DNA of 32,688 bases from Halothiobacillus sp. (lineage in GTDB: Bacteria > Pseudomonadota > Gammaproteobacteria > Halothiobacillales > Halothiobacillaceae): NCBI GenBank assembly GCA_023255735.1, contig JAGDVP010000006.1, forward strand, positions 1-32,688, written 5' to 3'. The notes beneath the pieces are model-generated. The model ran no database searches, was not told where the DNA came from, and saw only the letters and a program-made list of their open reading frames with translations. This document shows positions 21,959-28,977 of this stretch, piece after piece; position 1 is the stretch's first letter; each line of letters opens with the position of its first letter. The translations under genes and the position numbers were made by a program.

Positions 21959-23284
21959 TTACAGTATCAGTTCACGCAGATCAGAGAGTACGCCCGAGAG
22001 CGCGCTGATAAATCGTGCGCCTTGCGCGCCATCAATCACGCGATGGTCGTAGGAGAGGGCCAATGGCAACATCAGGCGAGGCACAAAGCTGCTGCCATCC
22101 CACACGGGGCTCATTTTGGCGCGGGAAACGCCTAAAATGGCGACCTCAGGGCCATTAACGATTGGGGTGAACTGCGTGCCACCGATCCCCCCGAGGCTTG
22201 AAATTGAAAAGCAACCGCCCGCCATATCTTCAGGGGTGAGCTTGCCTTCACGCGCACGAGTGCTCACGGCGGCAAGTTCGCTTGATAATTCAAAGAGCCC
22301 TTTTTGATCCACATCACGGATGACCGGCACAACCAAGCCATTGGGCGTATCGACCGCGACGCCAATGTGAATGTATTTTTTTAGAATTAAATTCTCGCCG
22401 CTGGCATCCAGCGAGGCATTAAATTTGGGCATATCGCCCAAAACCCGCGCCACGGCTTTCATCACAAACACCAAAGGCGTGAGCTTAACGCCGGCTTTTT
22501 CGGCGCGCATTTTAAGTGAAACGCGAAAATCTTCTAGGGCAGTGATGTCGGCTTCATCAAACTGGGTGACATGCGGGATATTGAGCCAGCAACTGCTTAA
22601 ATGTTTGCCTGAGCGCTTTTGAATGCGTGAGAGTGGAACAGTTTCAATGGCGCCAAACTGGGTAAAATCAATGGAAGGTAAGGGCGCAATGGCGCTGCCT
22701 GCGCTGGACGGTGCCGAGCGGCTGATGGGCTCGGCGAGTGCGGCTTTTACATACGCGGTCACATCGGCTTTTAGAATGCGTGATTTAACACCCGTTCCCG
22801 ATACTTGGGATAAATCCACCCCAAGCGCGCGAGCAAAGGCCCGCACCGAAGGGCTGGCGTGGTAGGCCGCCCCGGGGCTTGGCGCATTGATGGGGTCGGC
22901 TTGCGACTGATCTTGGGTGGGCTTGGCAAGCGGGCTTGGCATGGCTACGAGCGGTGTTGGCGCAGGCACAGAAACAGGCTCCTGCGCAGCGGCGGGCGCT
23001 GGGGCGGCGTTCACGGGTGTCTCGATTGCTTTGGTGGCTTCGGCGTCATCGACTTCTAATTCAACTATGGCATCACCAATATTGAGTTTGTCATCGGTTT
23101 TGACCAATACTTTGCGCACAGTGCCCGCAAACGGCGCGGGGATTTCCATGGTGGCTTTATCCGATTCAAGCGTGATGAGCGATTGCTCCGCCTGAACCCG
23201 ATCGCCCACAGCAACCAATACTTCGATGACGGGTAGATCTTTGAAATTGCCAATATCCGGCAGTGGGATTGATTTCACGGTCAT
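21959..23284 (-). CDS. aceF: Pyruvate dehydrogenase E2, dihydrolipoamide acetyltransferase (single lipoyl domain)
   Basis: E2 forms the core of the complex and transfers acetyl groups from lipoate to CoA. One lipoyl domain (1-78) carries K43 in the same ESDKATMEIPAP motif. It is followed by an Ala/Pro linker, a peripheral subunit-binding domain (about 143-180, SPSVRAFARALGVDLSQV) and the catalytic domain. The active-site motif is SYDHRVIDGAQG with H414 and D418. E. coli AceF has three lipoyl domains and 630 residues, whereas this protein has one and 441. GGAG precedes the ATG at good spacing. The near-identical lipoyl domains of E2 and E3 suggest that they share the swinging-arm work. Confidence 0.96.
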   Translation of the reverse strand: MTVKSIPLPDIGNFKDLPVIEVLVAVGDRVQAEQSLITLESDKATMEIPAPFAGTVRKVLVKTDDKLNIGDAIVELEVDDAEATKAIETPVNAAPAPAAAQEPVSVPAPTPLVAMPSPLAKPTQDQSQADPINAPSPGAAYHASPSVRAFARALGVDLSQVSGTGVKSRILKADVTAYVKAALAEPISRSAPSSAGSAIAPLPSIDFTQFGAIETVPLSRIQKRSGKHLSSCWLNIPHVTQFDEADITALEDFRVSLKMRAEKAGVKLTPLVFVMKAVARVLGDMPKFNASLDASGENLILKKYIHIGVAVDTPNGLVVPVIRDVDQKGLFELSSELAAVSTRAREGKLTPEDMAGGCFSISSLGGIGGTQFTPIVNGPEVAILGVSRAKMSPVWDGSSFVPRLMLPLALSYDHRVIDGAQGARFISALSGVLSDLRELIL

Positions 23285-23353
23285 GCGTGAGCTCCATAAG
23301 TTTGCAGCGAACCCGTCAGCAATCCGCGACGGGTGATGTGTTTAGTCAACAAA

Positions 23354-26023
23354 TTAACGGGTAATGGGCATGCCAAGTTCGGGGTTGATGTTGTAGCGTT
23401 TAATCGCTTGGGTTACCACCGATGCAGCAATGGTGCCTTCATCCGCCAGCGCTTTGAGCGCGGTGATGACAATATTCACGGCATCAACTTCAAAAAATTG
23501 TCGCAACGCCGCCCGAGTGTCAGATCGCCCGAAGCCATCGGTGCCCAAGGTGACATAGCGACGCGGCATGAACGAGCGCACCTGCTCGGTATAAAGATGA
23601 ATGTAATCGGTGGCGGCAATAATGGGACCCGTGGTGGGTGCTAATGTTGCCGTTACATAGGGTACTTTGGCGGGCGCCTCGGGGTGTAGGCGGTTTTCAC
23701 GCTGGCAAGCCTGTCCATCACGCGCCAATTCGCTAAAGCTTGGCGCAGACCACACATCGGCGGCCACATGCCAATCGGCTTCGAGTAATTCGGCTGCTTT
23801 TTCCACTTCGCGCAAAATGGTGCCCGAGCCTAGCAACTGCACGCGCGTGCTATGCGGGGCGTTAGATTTCTTGAAAGGATACAGGCCGCGCAAAATGCCT
23901 TCTTCAATGGTGCCTTGGGGGTCTTCCGGCATGGCGGGGTGGGGATAATTCTCGTTCATCGCGGTGATGTAATAAAACACATCGTGCTTGTCGGTGAACA
24001 TTTCTTTTAAGCCTGCGCGGATGATGACGGCCATTTCATAGCCATAGGTTGGGTCGTAGGCTTTGCAATTGGGTACGGCGCTAAAAAACACAAGATTATG
24101 ACCATCTTGGTGTTGCAACCCTTCGCCTTCAAGCGTGGTGCGCCCAGCGGTGCCGCCGATAATAAACCCACGCGCGCGCATATCGCCGCCCAGCCACACC
24201 AAATCGCCCACCCGCTGGTAGCCGAACATGGAGTAGTAGATATAAAAGGGAATCATTGCCTCGCCGTAATTGGCGTAGGCCGTTGCCGCCGCCAGCCACG
24301 ATGACATGGAACCGGCTTCATTAATGCCTTCTTGGAGTACCTGGCCATTGGTGGCCTGCTTGTACCACGAGACTTGATCGGCATCGACCGGCTCGTAGAG
24401 CTGGCCTGCAGGATCATAAATACCGACTTGACGAAACAAACCTTCCAGACCAAAGGTGCGTGCTTCATCGGGGATGATGGGCACTACACGTTTGCCCAGC
24501 GCTTTATCCCGCAAAATAATGGCTAAAATGCGGCCAAATAGCATGGTAGAAGACATTTCACGATCCGCCGTTCCTTTGAGAATCATCTCAAAGGCAGTCA
24601 GCGGTGGCGTCGGCAAGGAGGCCGCTCGATCAACACGGCAGGGGAGATATCCACCTAAAGCGCTACGCCGCTCGTGCATATATTTGATGAGTTCGTGGCT
24701 ATCATCGGGTTTATAAAAAGGTACATCATTTTCTAACTGCGCATCAGAGATGGGCAGGCCAAAGCGATCGCGGAAGTATTTAAGGCCATCGACATCGAGT
24801 TTTTTCTGGTTGTGTGCCGTCATCGCGCCTTCACCAAAGGGTCCCATGCCGTAGCCTTTGATGGTTTTGGCGATAATGACGGTCGGCTGGCCTTTGTGCT
24901 CGGTGGCTGTTTTGTAGGCTGCGTAGATTTTGCGCGGGCTGTGGCCACCCCGGGTTAGGGAAAAAATCTCATCATCGGTCATGTTTTGCACAAGTTCCCG
25001 AGTTTCGGGGTAGGCGCCAAAGAAGTTTTCCCGCACAAAGGCGCCATCTTTGGCTTTGTACGCTTGGTACTCGCCATCCACGACCTCCATCATGCGCTGC
25101 ACGAGCTTGCCTGAGGTGTCTTTTTGCAAAAGCTCATCCCAGCCCGACCCCCAAATCACTTTTATGACATTCCAGCCCGCGCCTCGGAAGGTGCCTTCCA
25201 ATTCTTGGATGATTTTGCCATTCCCCCGCACCGGCCCATCTAAGCGCTGCAAGTTGGCATTAATCACAAATACGAGGTTGTCGAGTTTTTCTCGCACGGC
25301 CAAACCAATGGCGCCGGTTGATTCGGGCTCATCCATTTCACCATCGCCCAAAAATGCCCATACCTTGCGGCTGGCCATGGGCGATAGGCCGCGCGCGTCC
25401 ATATATTTCATGAAGCGCGCTTGGTAAATCGCCATTAAAGGCCCAAGCCCCATGGACACGGTGGGAAATTGCCAAAATTCAGGCATCAACCAAGGATGGG
25501 GATAGGAGGACAGCCCTTTTTGATGGGCTTCTTGACGGAAGTTTTTTAATTGATCTTCGGTGATGCGGCCTTCAAGAAAGGCGCGTGCATACATGCCCGG
25601 CGCGGTATGGCCTTGAAAGAACACCATGTCCGCGCCTTCGGGATGATCGTGGCCTTTGAAGAAATGATTAAAACCCACCTCATACATCGTGGCGCTGGAT
25701 TGAAAACTCGCAATATGCCCGCCCACAGAGGTGTGTTTATTGGCGCGGGCGACCATCGCCATGGCATTCCAGCGGATCAAGGCGCGCAGGCGCTGCTCCA
25801 TGTGGCGATCGCCGGGGAAGGGCGGCTCATTTTCAGGCGCGATGGTGTTGATATAAGGCGTGGTTGCAGAATAAGGCGTATCGATACCATGTTTGCGCGC
25901 CGCTTCAATCAAGCTGCCAATCAAATGTTGGGCTTTGTCCGTGCCTTCAAAGGCAACCACCGCTTCAAGGGCATCCAGCCATTCGCGGGTTTCTTCTGGA
26001 TCATGATCTTGAAATACAGTCAC
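23354..26023 (-). CDS. aceE: Pyruvate dehydrogenase E1, homodimeric
   Basis: E1 decarboxylates pyruvate on thiamine diphosphate and acetylates the E2 lipoyl group. The ThDP/Mg motif is GDGEMDEPE (227-235) with NANLQRLDGPVRGN (255-268), as in E. coli AceE. HTSVGGHIASFQS near 97-109 forms part of the active site. The 889 residues are normal (E. coli 887). The start is GTG at 26023, strongly supported by AGGAG seven bases upstream. The gene leads the aceE-aceF-lpd operon. Its 5' region contains two copies of CGGTAACC at 26048 and 26128 around a weak candidate promoter. No pdhR-type regulator gene is adjacent. Confidence 0.97.
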   Translation of the reverse strand: MTVFQDHDPEETREWLDALEAVVAFEGTDKAQHLIGSLIEAARKHGIDTPYSATTPYINTIAPENEPPFPGDRHMEQRLRALIRWNAMAMVARANKHTSVGGHIASFQSSATMYEVGFNHFFKGHDHPEGADMVFFQGHTAPGMYARAFLEGRITEDQLKNFRQEAHQKGLSSYPHPWLMPEFWQFPTVSMGLGPLMAIYQARFMKYMDARGLSPMASRKVWAFLGDGEMDEPESTGAIGLAVREKLDNLVFVINANLQRLDGPVRGNGKIIQELEGTFRGAGWNVIKVIWGSGWDELLQKDTSGKLVQRMMEVVDGEYQAYKAKDGAFVRENFFGAYPETRELVQNMTDDEIFSLTRGGHSPRKIYAAYKTATEHKGQPTVIIAKTIKGYGMGPFGEGAMTAHNQKKLDVDGLKYFRDRFGLPISDAQLENDVPFYKPDDSHELIKYMHERRSALGGYLPCRVDRAASLPTPPLTAFEMILKGTADREMSSTMLFGRILAIILRDKALGKRVVPIIPDEARTFGLEGLFRQVGIYDPAGQLYEPVDADQVSWYKQATNGQVLQEGINEAGSMSSWLAAATAYANYGEAMIPFYIYYSMFGYQRVGDLVWLGGDMRARGFIIGGTAGRTTLEGEGLQHQDGHNLVFFSAVPNCKAYDPTYGYEMAVIIRAGLKEMFTDKHDVFYYITAMNENYPHPAMPEDPQGTIEEGILRGLYPFKKSNAPHSTRVQLLGSGTILREVEKAAELLEADWHVAADVWSAPSFSELARDGQACQRENRLHPEAPAKVPYVTATLAPTTGPIIAATDYIHLYTEQVRSFMPRRYVTLGTDGFGRSDTRAALRQFFEVDAVNIVITALKALADEGTIAASVVTQAIKRYNINPELGMPITR

Positions 26024-26379
26024 GGAGCGGCTCCTTTGTAAACATAGCGGTAACCGTGCGCCAGAGGCACCGGCATAAATTTTTCGCCAATAGGGCTATT
26101 CGGCATTAAAAAGTTTTAATTTCAACACGGTAACCAAAAAAACGTCTTTTAGCGGCGCTTTATTTGCAAGTTTCCCGTGCGACGGTTTGTATTATGCGCA
26201 AATTTTTGGCGAATGTCCTCGTGCGATGCCGCGCGATGAGGATCGAGGGTGCGTTTGACTCGGTCATGCGTCGGGTTACTTATTTGGTGCATTTTGCCTG
26301 CCGGTGGATTTGCTGGGTGTCATTTTGGTGCAAAAGTTTTTTGAAATAGCCCGTATATTGCGCTTATGTCACATTATTT
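26024..26379. other. Intergenic region upstream of aceE
   Basis: No gene is supported in these 356 bases. The only open frames are short and lack ribosome sites. Toward aceE there is a weak candidate promoter on the minus strand (TTGAAA at 26125-26120, then GAATAG at 26101-26096 after 18 bp). Two copies of the near-palindromic CGGTAACC lie at 26048-26055 and 26128-26135, one on each side of it. The part from about 26165 to 26340 holds nothing I can name. The right edge runs into the FNR-like box. Confidence 0.5.
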
Positions 26380-26393
26380 ATGATTTAAATCAA
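26380..26393. promoter_or_regulatory. FNR/ANR-like binding site
   Basis: The sequence ATGAT-TTAA-ATCAA matches the FNR consensus TTGAT-N4-ATCAA at nine of ten defined positions. It overlaps a -10-like TATGAT (26379-26384) that has a TTGCGC 15 bp upstream, so it could be repressing, or activating a promoter further down. The nearest gene on the right is the unknown 103-residue protein (start 26466); aceE is over 350 bp to the left. A chance match of this quality in an AT-rich stretch is possible. Confidence 0.45.
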
Positions 26394-26465
26394 TAGGATG
26401 GATTGCATGGCGCATTGTTTGCTTTATTGTTGATAGATATTTCTAAGCCACCCGAGTATCACTTT

Positions 26466-26777
26466 ATGGATGCAGAACTGATGCAGCTGATGGCGCGGTT
26501 TAAGCTTAAATTACTGCGTACCTTGACGGTGAAGGTTGATACCTATCGTTTTATTGCCGAGCGAGATTATGCGATGGCGGTTTTGGCGATTGCCGATCAG
26601 TCTGAGGATGAAGATTTAATTGTGTTGGCGATGCAAGTTTCGGACTATTTGGGCTTCTTAGCGCCTCCGCCCAGCGCGGCTTCTGCCCCGCCTGCTGCGG
26701 TAAAAGCGCCAGCGCCCCGCGATGAGGCACCCGCGCAGAGTAATTCGAAACGCTATCTTTTTGGCGCGCGTGGCTAA
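26466..26777 (+). CDS. Hypothetical protein, 103 residues, helical with Ala/Pro-rich tail
   Basis: I do not recognise this protein. From the ATG at 26466 it begins MDAELMQLMARFKLKLLRTL. About 65 residues of predicted helix follow, with two acidic patches (FIAERDYAMAVL; DQSEDEDLIV). Residues from about 67 form an Ala/Pro-rich low-complexity stretch, and it ends KRYLFGARG. A longer reading begins at TTG 26403 with a good AGGATGG ahead of it and adds 21 residues, so the start is uncertain. There is no signal peptide or membrane helix in the short form. Codon choice resembles the neighbours, which supports a real gene. It lies downstream of an FNR-like box and 84 bp ahead of dcd on the same strand, so the two may share a transcript. 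Confidence 0.65.
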   Translation: MDAELMQLMARFKLKLLRTLTVKVDTYRFIAERDYAMAVLAIADQSEDEDLIVLAMQVSDYLGFLAPPPSAASAPPAAVKAPAPRDEAPAQSNSKRYLFGARG

Positions 26778-26861
26778 CCTTGCCGCGTGATGACTGGACA
26801 TTGGCACTGTGCATCACCAAAATGCTTGCCCATTACAATGCAGGATGGGAGTTCACTGGGT

Positions 26862-27428
26862 ATGAGTATTAAATCGGATCGTTGGATTCGGACAATGGCC
26901 GAACAACACGGCATGATCGAACCATTCGCCCCACAACAGGTGCGCAGCGAAAACGCGCGCAGCCTCATATCTTATGGCACCTCAAGCTACGGCTACGATG
27001 TGCGCTGCGCGAACGAATTTAAAATTTTCACCAACATTAACTCAACGATTGTTGACCCCAAAGCCTTCGATGAACGCAGTTTTGTGAATGTGGAATCGGA
27101 TGTGTGCATAATCCCGCCTAATTCATTCGCACTGGCGCGAACGATTGAATATTTTCGTATTCCGCGCAACGTGTTGACCATATGTTTGGGTAAATCAACC
27201 TATGCGCGCTGTGGCATTATCGTGAATGTGACCCCACTGGAACCGGAGTGGGAGGGGCATGTCACACTCGAATTTTCTAACACCACGCCGTTGCCGGCAA
27301 AAATTTATGCTTTTGAAGGCGTGGCGCAAATGTTGTTTTTAGAATCCGATGAAGTGTGCGAAACCTCCTATAAAGATCGGGGCGGCAAATATCAAGGCCA
27401 GCGTGGCGTTACTTTGCCTTCGGCCTGA
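26862..27428 (+). CDS. dcd: dCTP deaminase
   Basis: Dcd deaminates dCTP to dUTP, feeding thymidylate synthesis. The start is ATG 26862 ([22 protein letters not shown]), which gives 188 residues, the usual length for the gammaproteobacterial form. An open frame reaches back to 26787, but the extra 25 residues have no homology pattern. GGAG precedes the chosen ATG by 10 nt. Catalytic and binding residues are E137 in HVTLEFSN, with S112 and R116 in [10 protein letters not shown], and the trimer-stabilising [13 protein letters not shown] near 44. The C-terminal [11 protein letters not shown] is the nucleotide-covering tail. It is followed by a perfect hairpin and then the convergent HAD gene. Confidence 0.96.
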   Translation: MSIKSDRWIRTMAEQHGMIEPFAPQQVRSENARSLISYGTSSYGYDVRCANEFKIFTNINSTIVDPKAFDERSFVNVESDVCIIPPNSFALARTIEYFRIPRNVLTICLGKSTYARCGIIVNVTPLEPEWEGHVTLEFSNTTPLPAKIYAFEGVAQMLFLESDEVCETSYKDRGGKYQGQRGVTLPSA

Positions 27429-27440
27429 TTTACCCGCACC

Positions 27441-27478
27441 TAACAGGCTGCTGAAATAAGTATTTCAGCAGCCTGTTA
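27441..27478. repeat. Perfect 38-bp palindromic hairpin between convergent genes
   Basis: Two 18-bp arms (27441-27458 and 27461-27478) are exact inverse complements around a 2-nt centre. The left arm reads TAACAGGCTGCTGAAATA. The hairpin is 13 bp after the dcd stop and 12 bp before the end of the opposing HAD gene. There is no T run on either side, so it is not a textbook intrinsic terminator. It may still terminate, or stabilise the two 3' ends, or be a remnant of a short mobile element. Confidence 0.8.
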
Positions 27479-27490
27479 ACTAGCGCTGAA

Positions 27491-28147
27491 TTAATCTCGC
27501 AGAGTGATAATCGGCCAGCCTGCTGCCAATGCCCGCTCGCGCAGTACCGCATCGGGGTCTACCGCAACAGGGTGATCGACTGTTTCGAGCAGTGGCAAAT
27601 CATTGCGCGAGTCGGAATAAAACCATGTTTTCTGCGGTTGCCATTGGCGCCCCGCAAGCCATTGATCGAGAACCAAGCGTTTGCCTGCTTGAAAGGTGGG
27701 CGTGCCGTCATACCCGCCGGTATATCGCCCCGCTCGGAGCGTGGGTTGCGTGGCTAATAAATGCTCAATGCCAAAAATTTCGGCAATCGGTGCGGTAACA
27801 AACGCGTTGGTCGCCGTAATAATGAGCAATTCATCACCCCGTTGGCGATGATGCGCCACGAGATTTCGGGCTTTATCAGTTACCATTGGGGTTATAACCG
27901 AATTAATAAATTCAGCGCGCCATGCGAGGAGCTTTGCAGGTTCATGTTGCGCCAAAGGCGCTAGTGAGAACTTCAAAAAAGCATCAATATCTAAAGTGCC
28001 GCGTTGATACTCCTCATAAAAAATTTGATTCTGTGCGCTGTACGCATCCCGATTCACCGCGCCTTCATCGGCTAAAAATTGCCCCCAAGCGTAATCGGAA
28101 TCACCAGCAAGCAGGGTGTTGTCTAAATCAAAAATTGCCAGATGCAT
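27491..28147 (-). CDS. HAD-superfamily subfamily IB phosphatase
   Basis: This is a cytoplasmic phosphatase of the SerB/CicA-like HAD-IB group. Motif I is FDLDNTL with the nucleophile D7 and acid D9. Motif II is ITATN (about 110-114). Motif III/IV is FYSDSRNDLPLLE (about 176-188), where the aspartates bind Mg2+. A helical cap occupies about 15-90. The 218 residues are normal. The order HAD / rppH / ptsP is the arrangement I recall from Pseudomonas aeruginosa (PA0335-PA0337). As I recall, that HAD protein has been reported as a histidinol-phosphate phosphatase, so HisN-like activity is a reasonable guess but phosphoserine or another substrate is possible. GGAG lies six bases before the ATG. Confidence 0.88.
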   Translation of the reverse strand: MHLAIFDLDNTLLAGDSDYAWGQFLADEGAVNRDAYSAQNQIFYEEYQRGTLDIDAFLKFSLAPLAQHEPAKLLAWRAEFINSVITPMVTDKARNLVAHHRQRGDELLIITATNAFVTAPIAEIFGIEHLLATQPTLRAGRYTGGYDGTPTFQAGKRLVLDQWLAGRQWQPQKTWFYSDSRNDLPLLETVDHPVAVDPDAVLRERALAAGWPIITLRD

Positions 28148-28434
28148 GAGGGCTCCAAAGTGCGCGTTGAATAAGTTAATTGGTACGTTAAATGATTTTT
28201 AGTATTTATTTAGAACCGGCCAAGTTCCAAATCACACAAGCAGGACGATTTATCGTGTTTTGCTTTGCTAAACACCCCTAACCTGTGGAAAATGACACCA
28301 AGATTTCAACCAGTCGCCCACTTATATTTAATAAAGTGCGTGCCTGTTGACCGCGGCGATGCGTTTTGTGCCCCAAGGCATAACGTATCGACCAGCCCGT
28401 TTTGGCGCATAACCTTTGATTTTTGAGTATAACC
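28148..28434. other. Divergent intergenic region between the HAD and rppH genes
   Basis: This gap of 287 bases must hold both promoters. It is AT-rich in its left half (28165-28215). I see no complete -35/-10 pair that I would defend, no hairpin and no supported small gene. Confidence 0.4.
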
Positions 28435-28977
28435 GTGATTGACCGAGATGGATTCCGCCCGAATGTTGGCATCATTCTAATCAATAAAACAGGCGACGTC
28501 TTTTGGGGCAAGCGGGCGGGGCATCGTTCCTGGCAGTTTCCCCAAGGCGGGATTAACGACGATGAGCGCCCACTCGCGGCAGTGTACCGCGAGCTTGAGG
28601 AGGAAACAGGTTTGAAGCCTACCGATGTGGATGTGGTGGGCTGGACTTGCGGCTGGCTGCGGTATCGCTTACCGCGCAATATGATTCGACGGCATTTATA
28701 TCCGATTTGCATTGGTCAAAAGCAAAAATGGTTTTTACTGCGATTACGTTCACCCGAATCGGCTTTTGATTTAAATGCCACAGAAAAACCGGAGTTTGAT
28801 GGCTGGGAATGGCGGCCTTATTGGTCGATTTTGCCTGAAGTGATTTACTTCAAACGCTCGGTCTATCAAGAAGCCATGGCGTATTTAGCGGCCAAGGCGG
28901 GCGCAGGCGATCCGCCGCCGAGCCTATTAGAATGGCAAACGGTTACAACGGACAAGGAGTCCCCGCATGCTCGATGA
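28435..28977 (+). CDS. rppH: RNA pyrophosphohydrolase RppH (Nudix)
   Basis: RppH removes pyrophosphate from the 5' triphosphate of mRNA and starts RNase E-dependent decay. I start it at GTG 28435, giving MIDRDGFRPNVGI, which aligns with E. coli RppH (MIDDDGYRPNVGI). An in-frame TTG at 28423 would add four residues. The Nudix box occupies residues 38-60 (G38, E44, R52-E53, E56-E57, G59) with no missing residue. The IGQKQKWFLL motif (near 95-104) is specific to this family. Length is 180 (E. coli 176). The 3' end overlaps the ptsP start by 11 nt, so the two are co-transcribed, as in other gammaproteobacteria. Confidence 0.95.
   Translation: MIDRDGFRPNVGIILINKTGDVFWGKRAGHRSWQFPQGGINDDERPLAAVYRELEEETGLKPTDVDVVGWTCGWLRYRLPRNMIRRHLYPICIGQKQKWFLLRLRSPESAFDLNATEKPEFDGWEWRPYWSILPEVIYFKRSVYQEAMAYLAAKAGAGDPPPSLLEWQTVTTDKESPHAR

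Noticed and set aside
26164..26349. Short plus-strand open frame in the aceE upstream region
   Set aside because: Its composition is Cys-, Arg- and Trp-rich and unlike the neighbouring proteins. It has no ribosome site and no family pattern.
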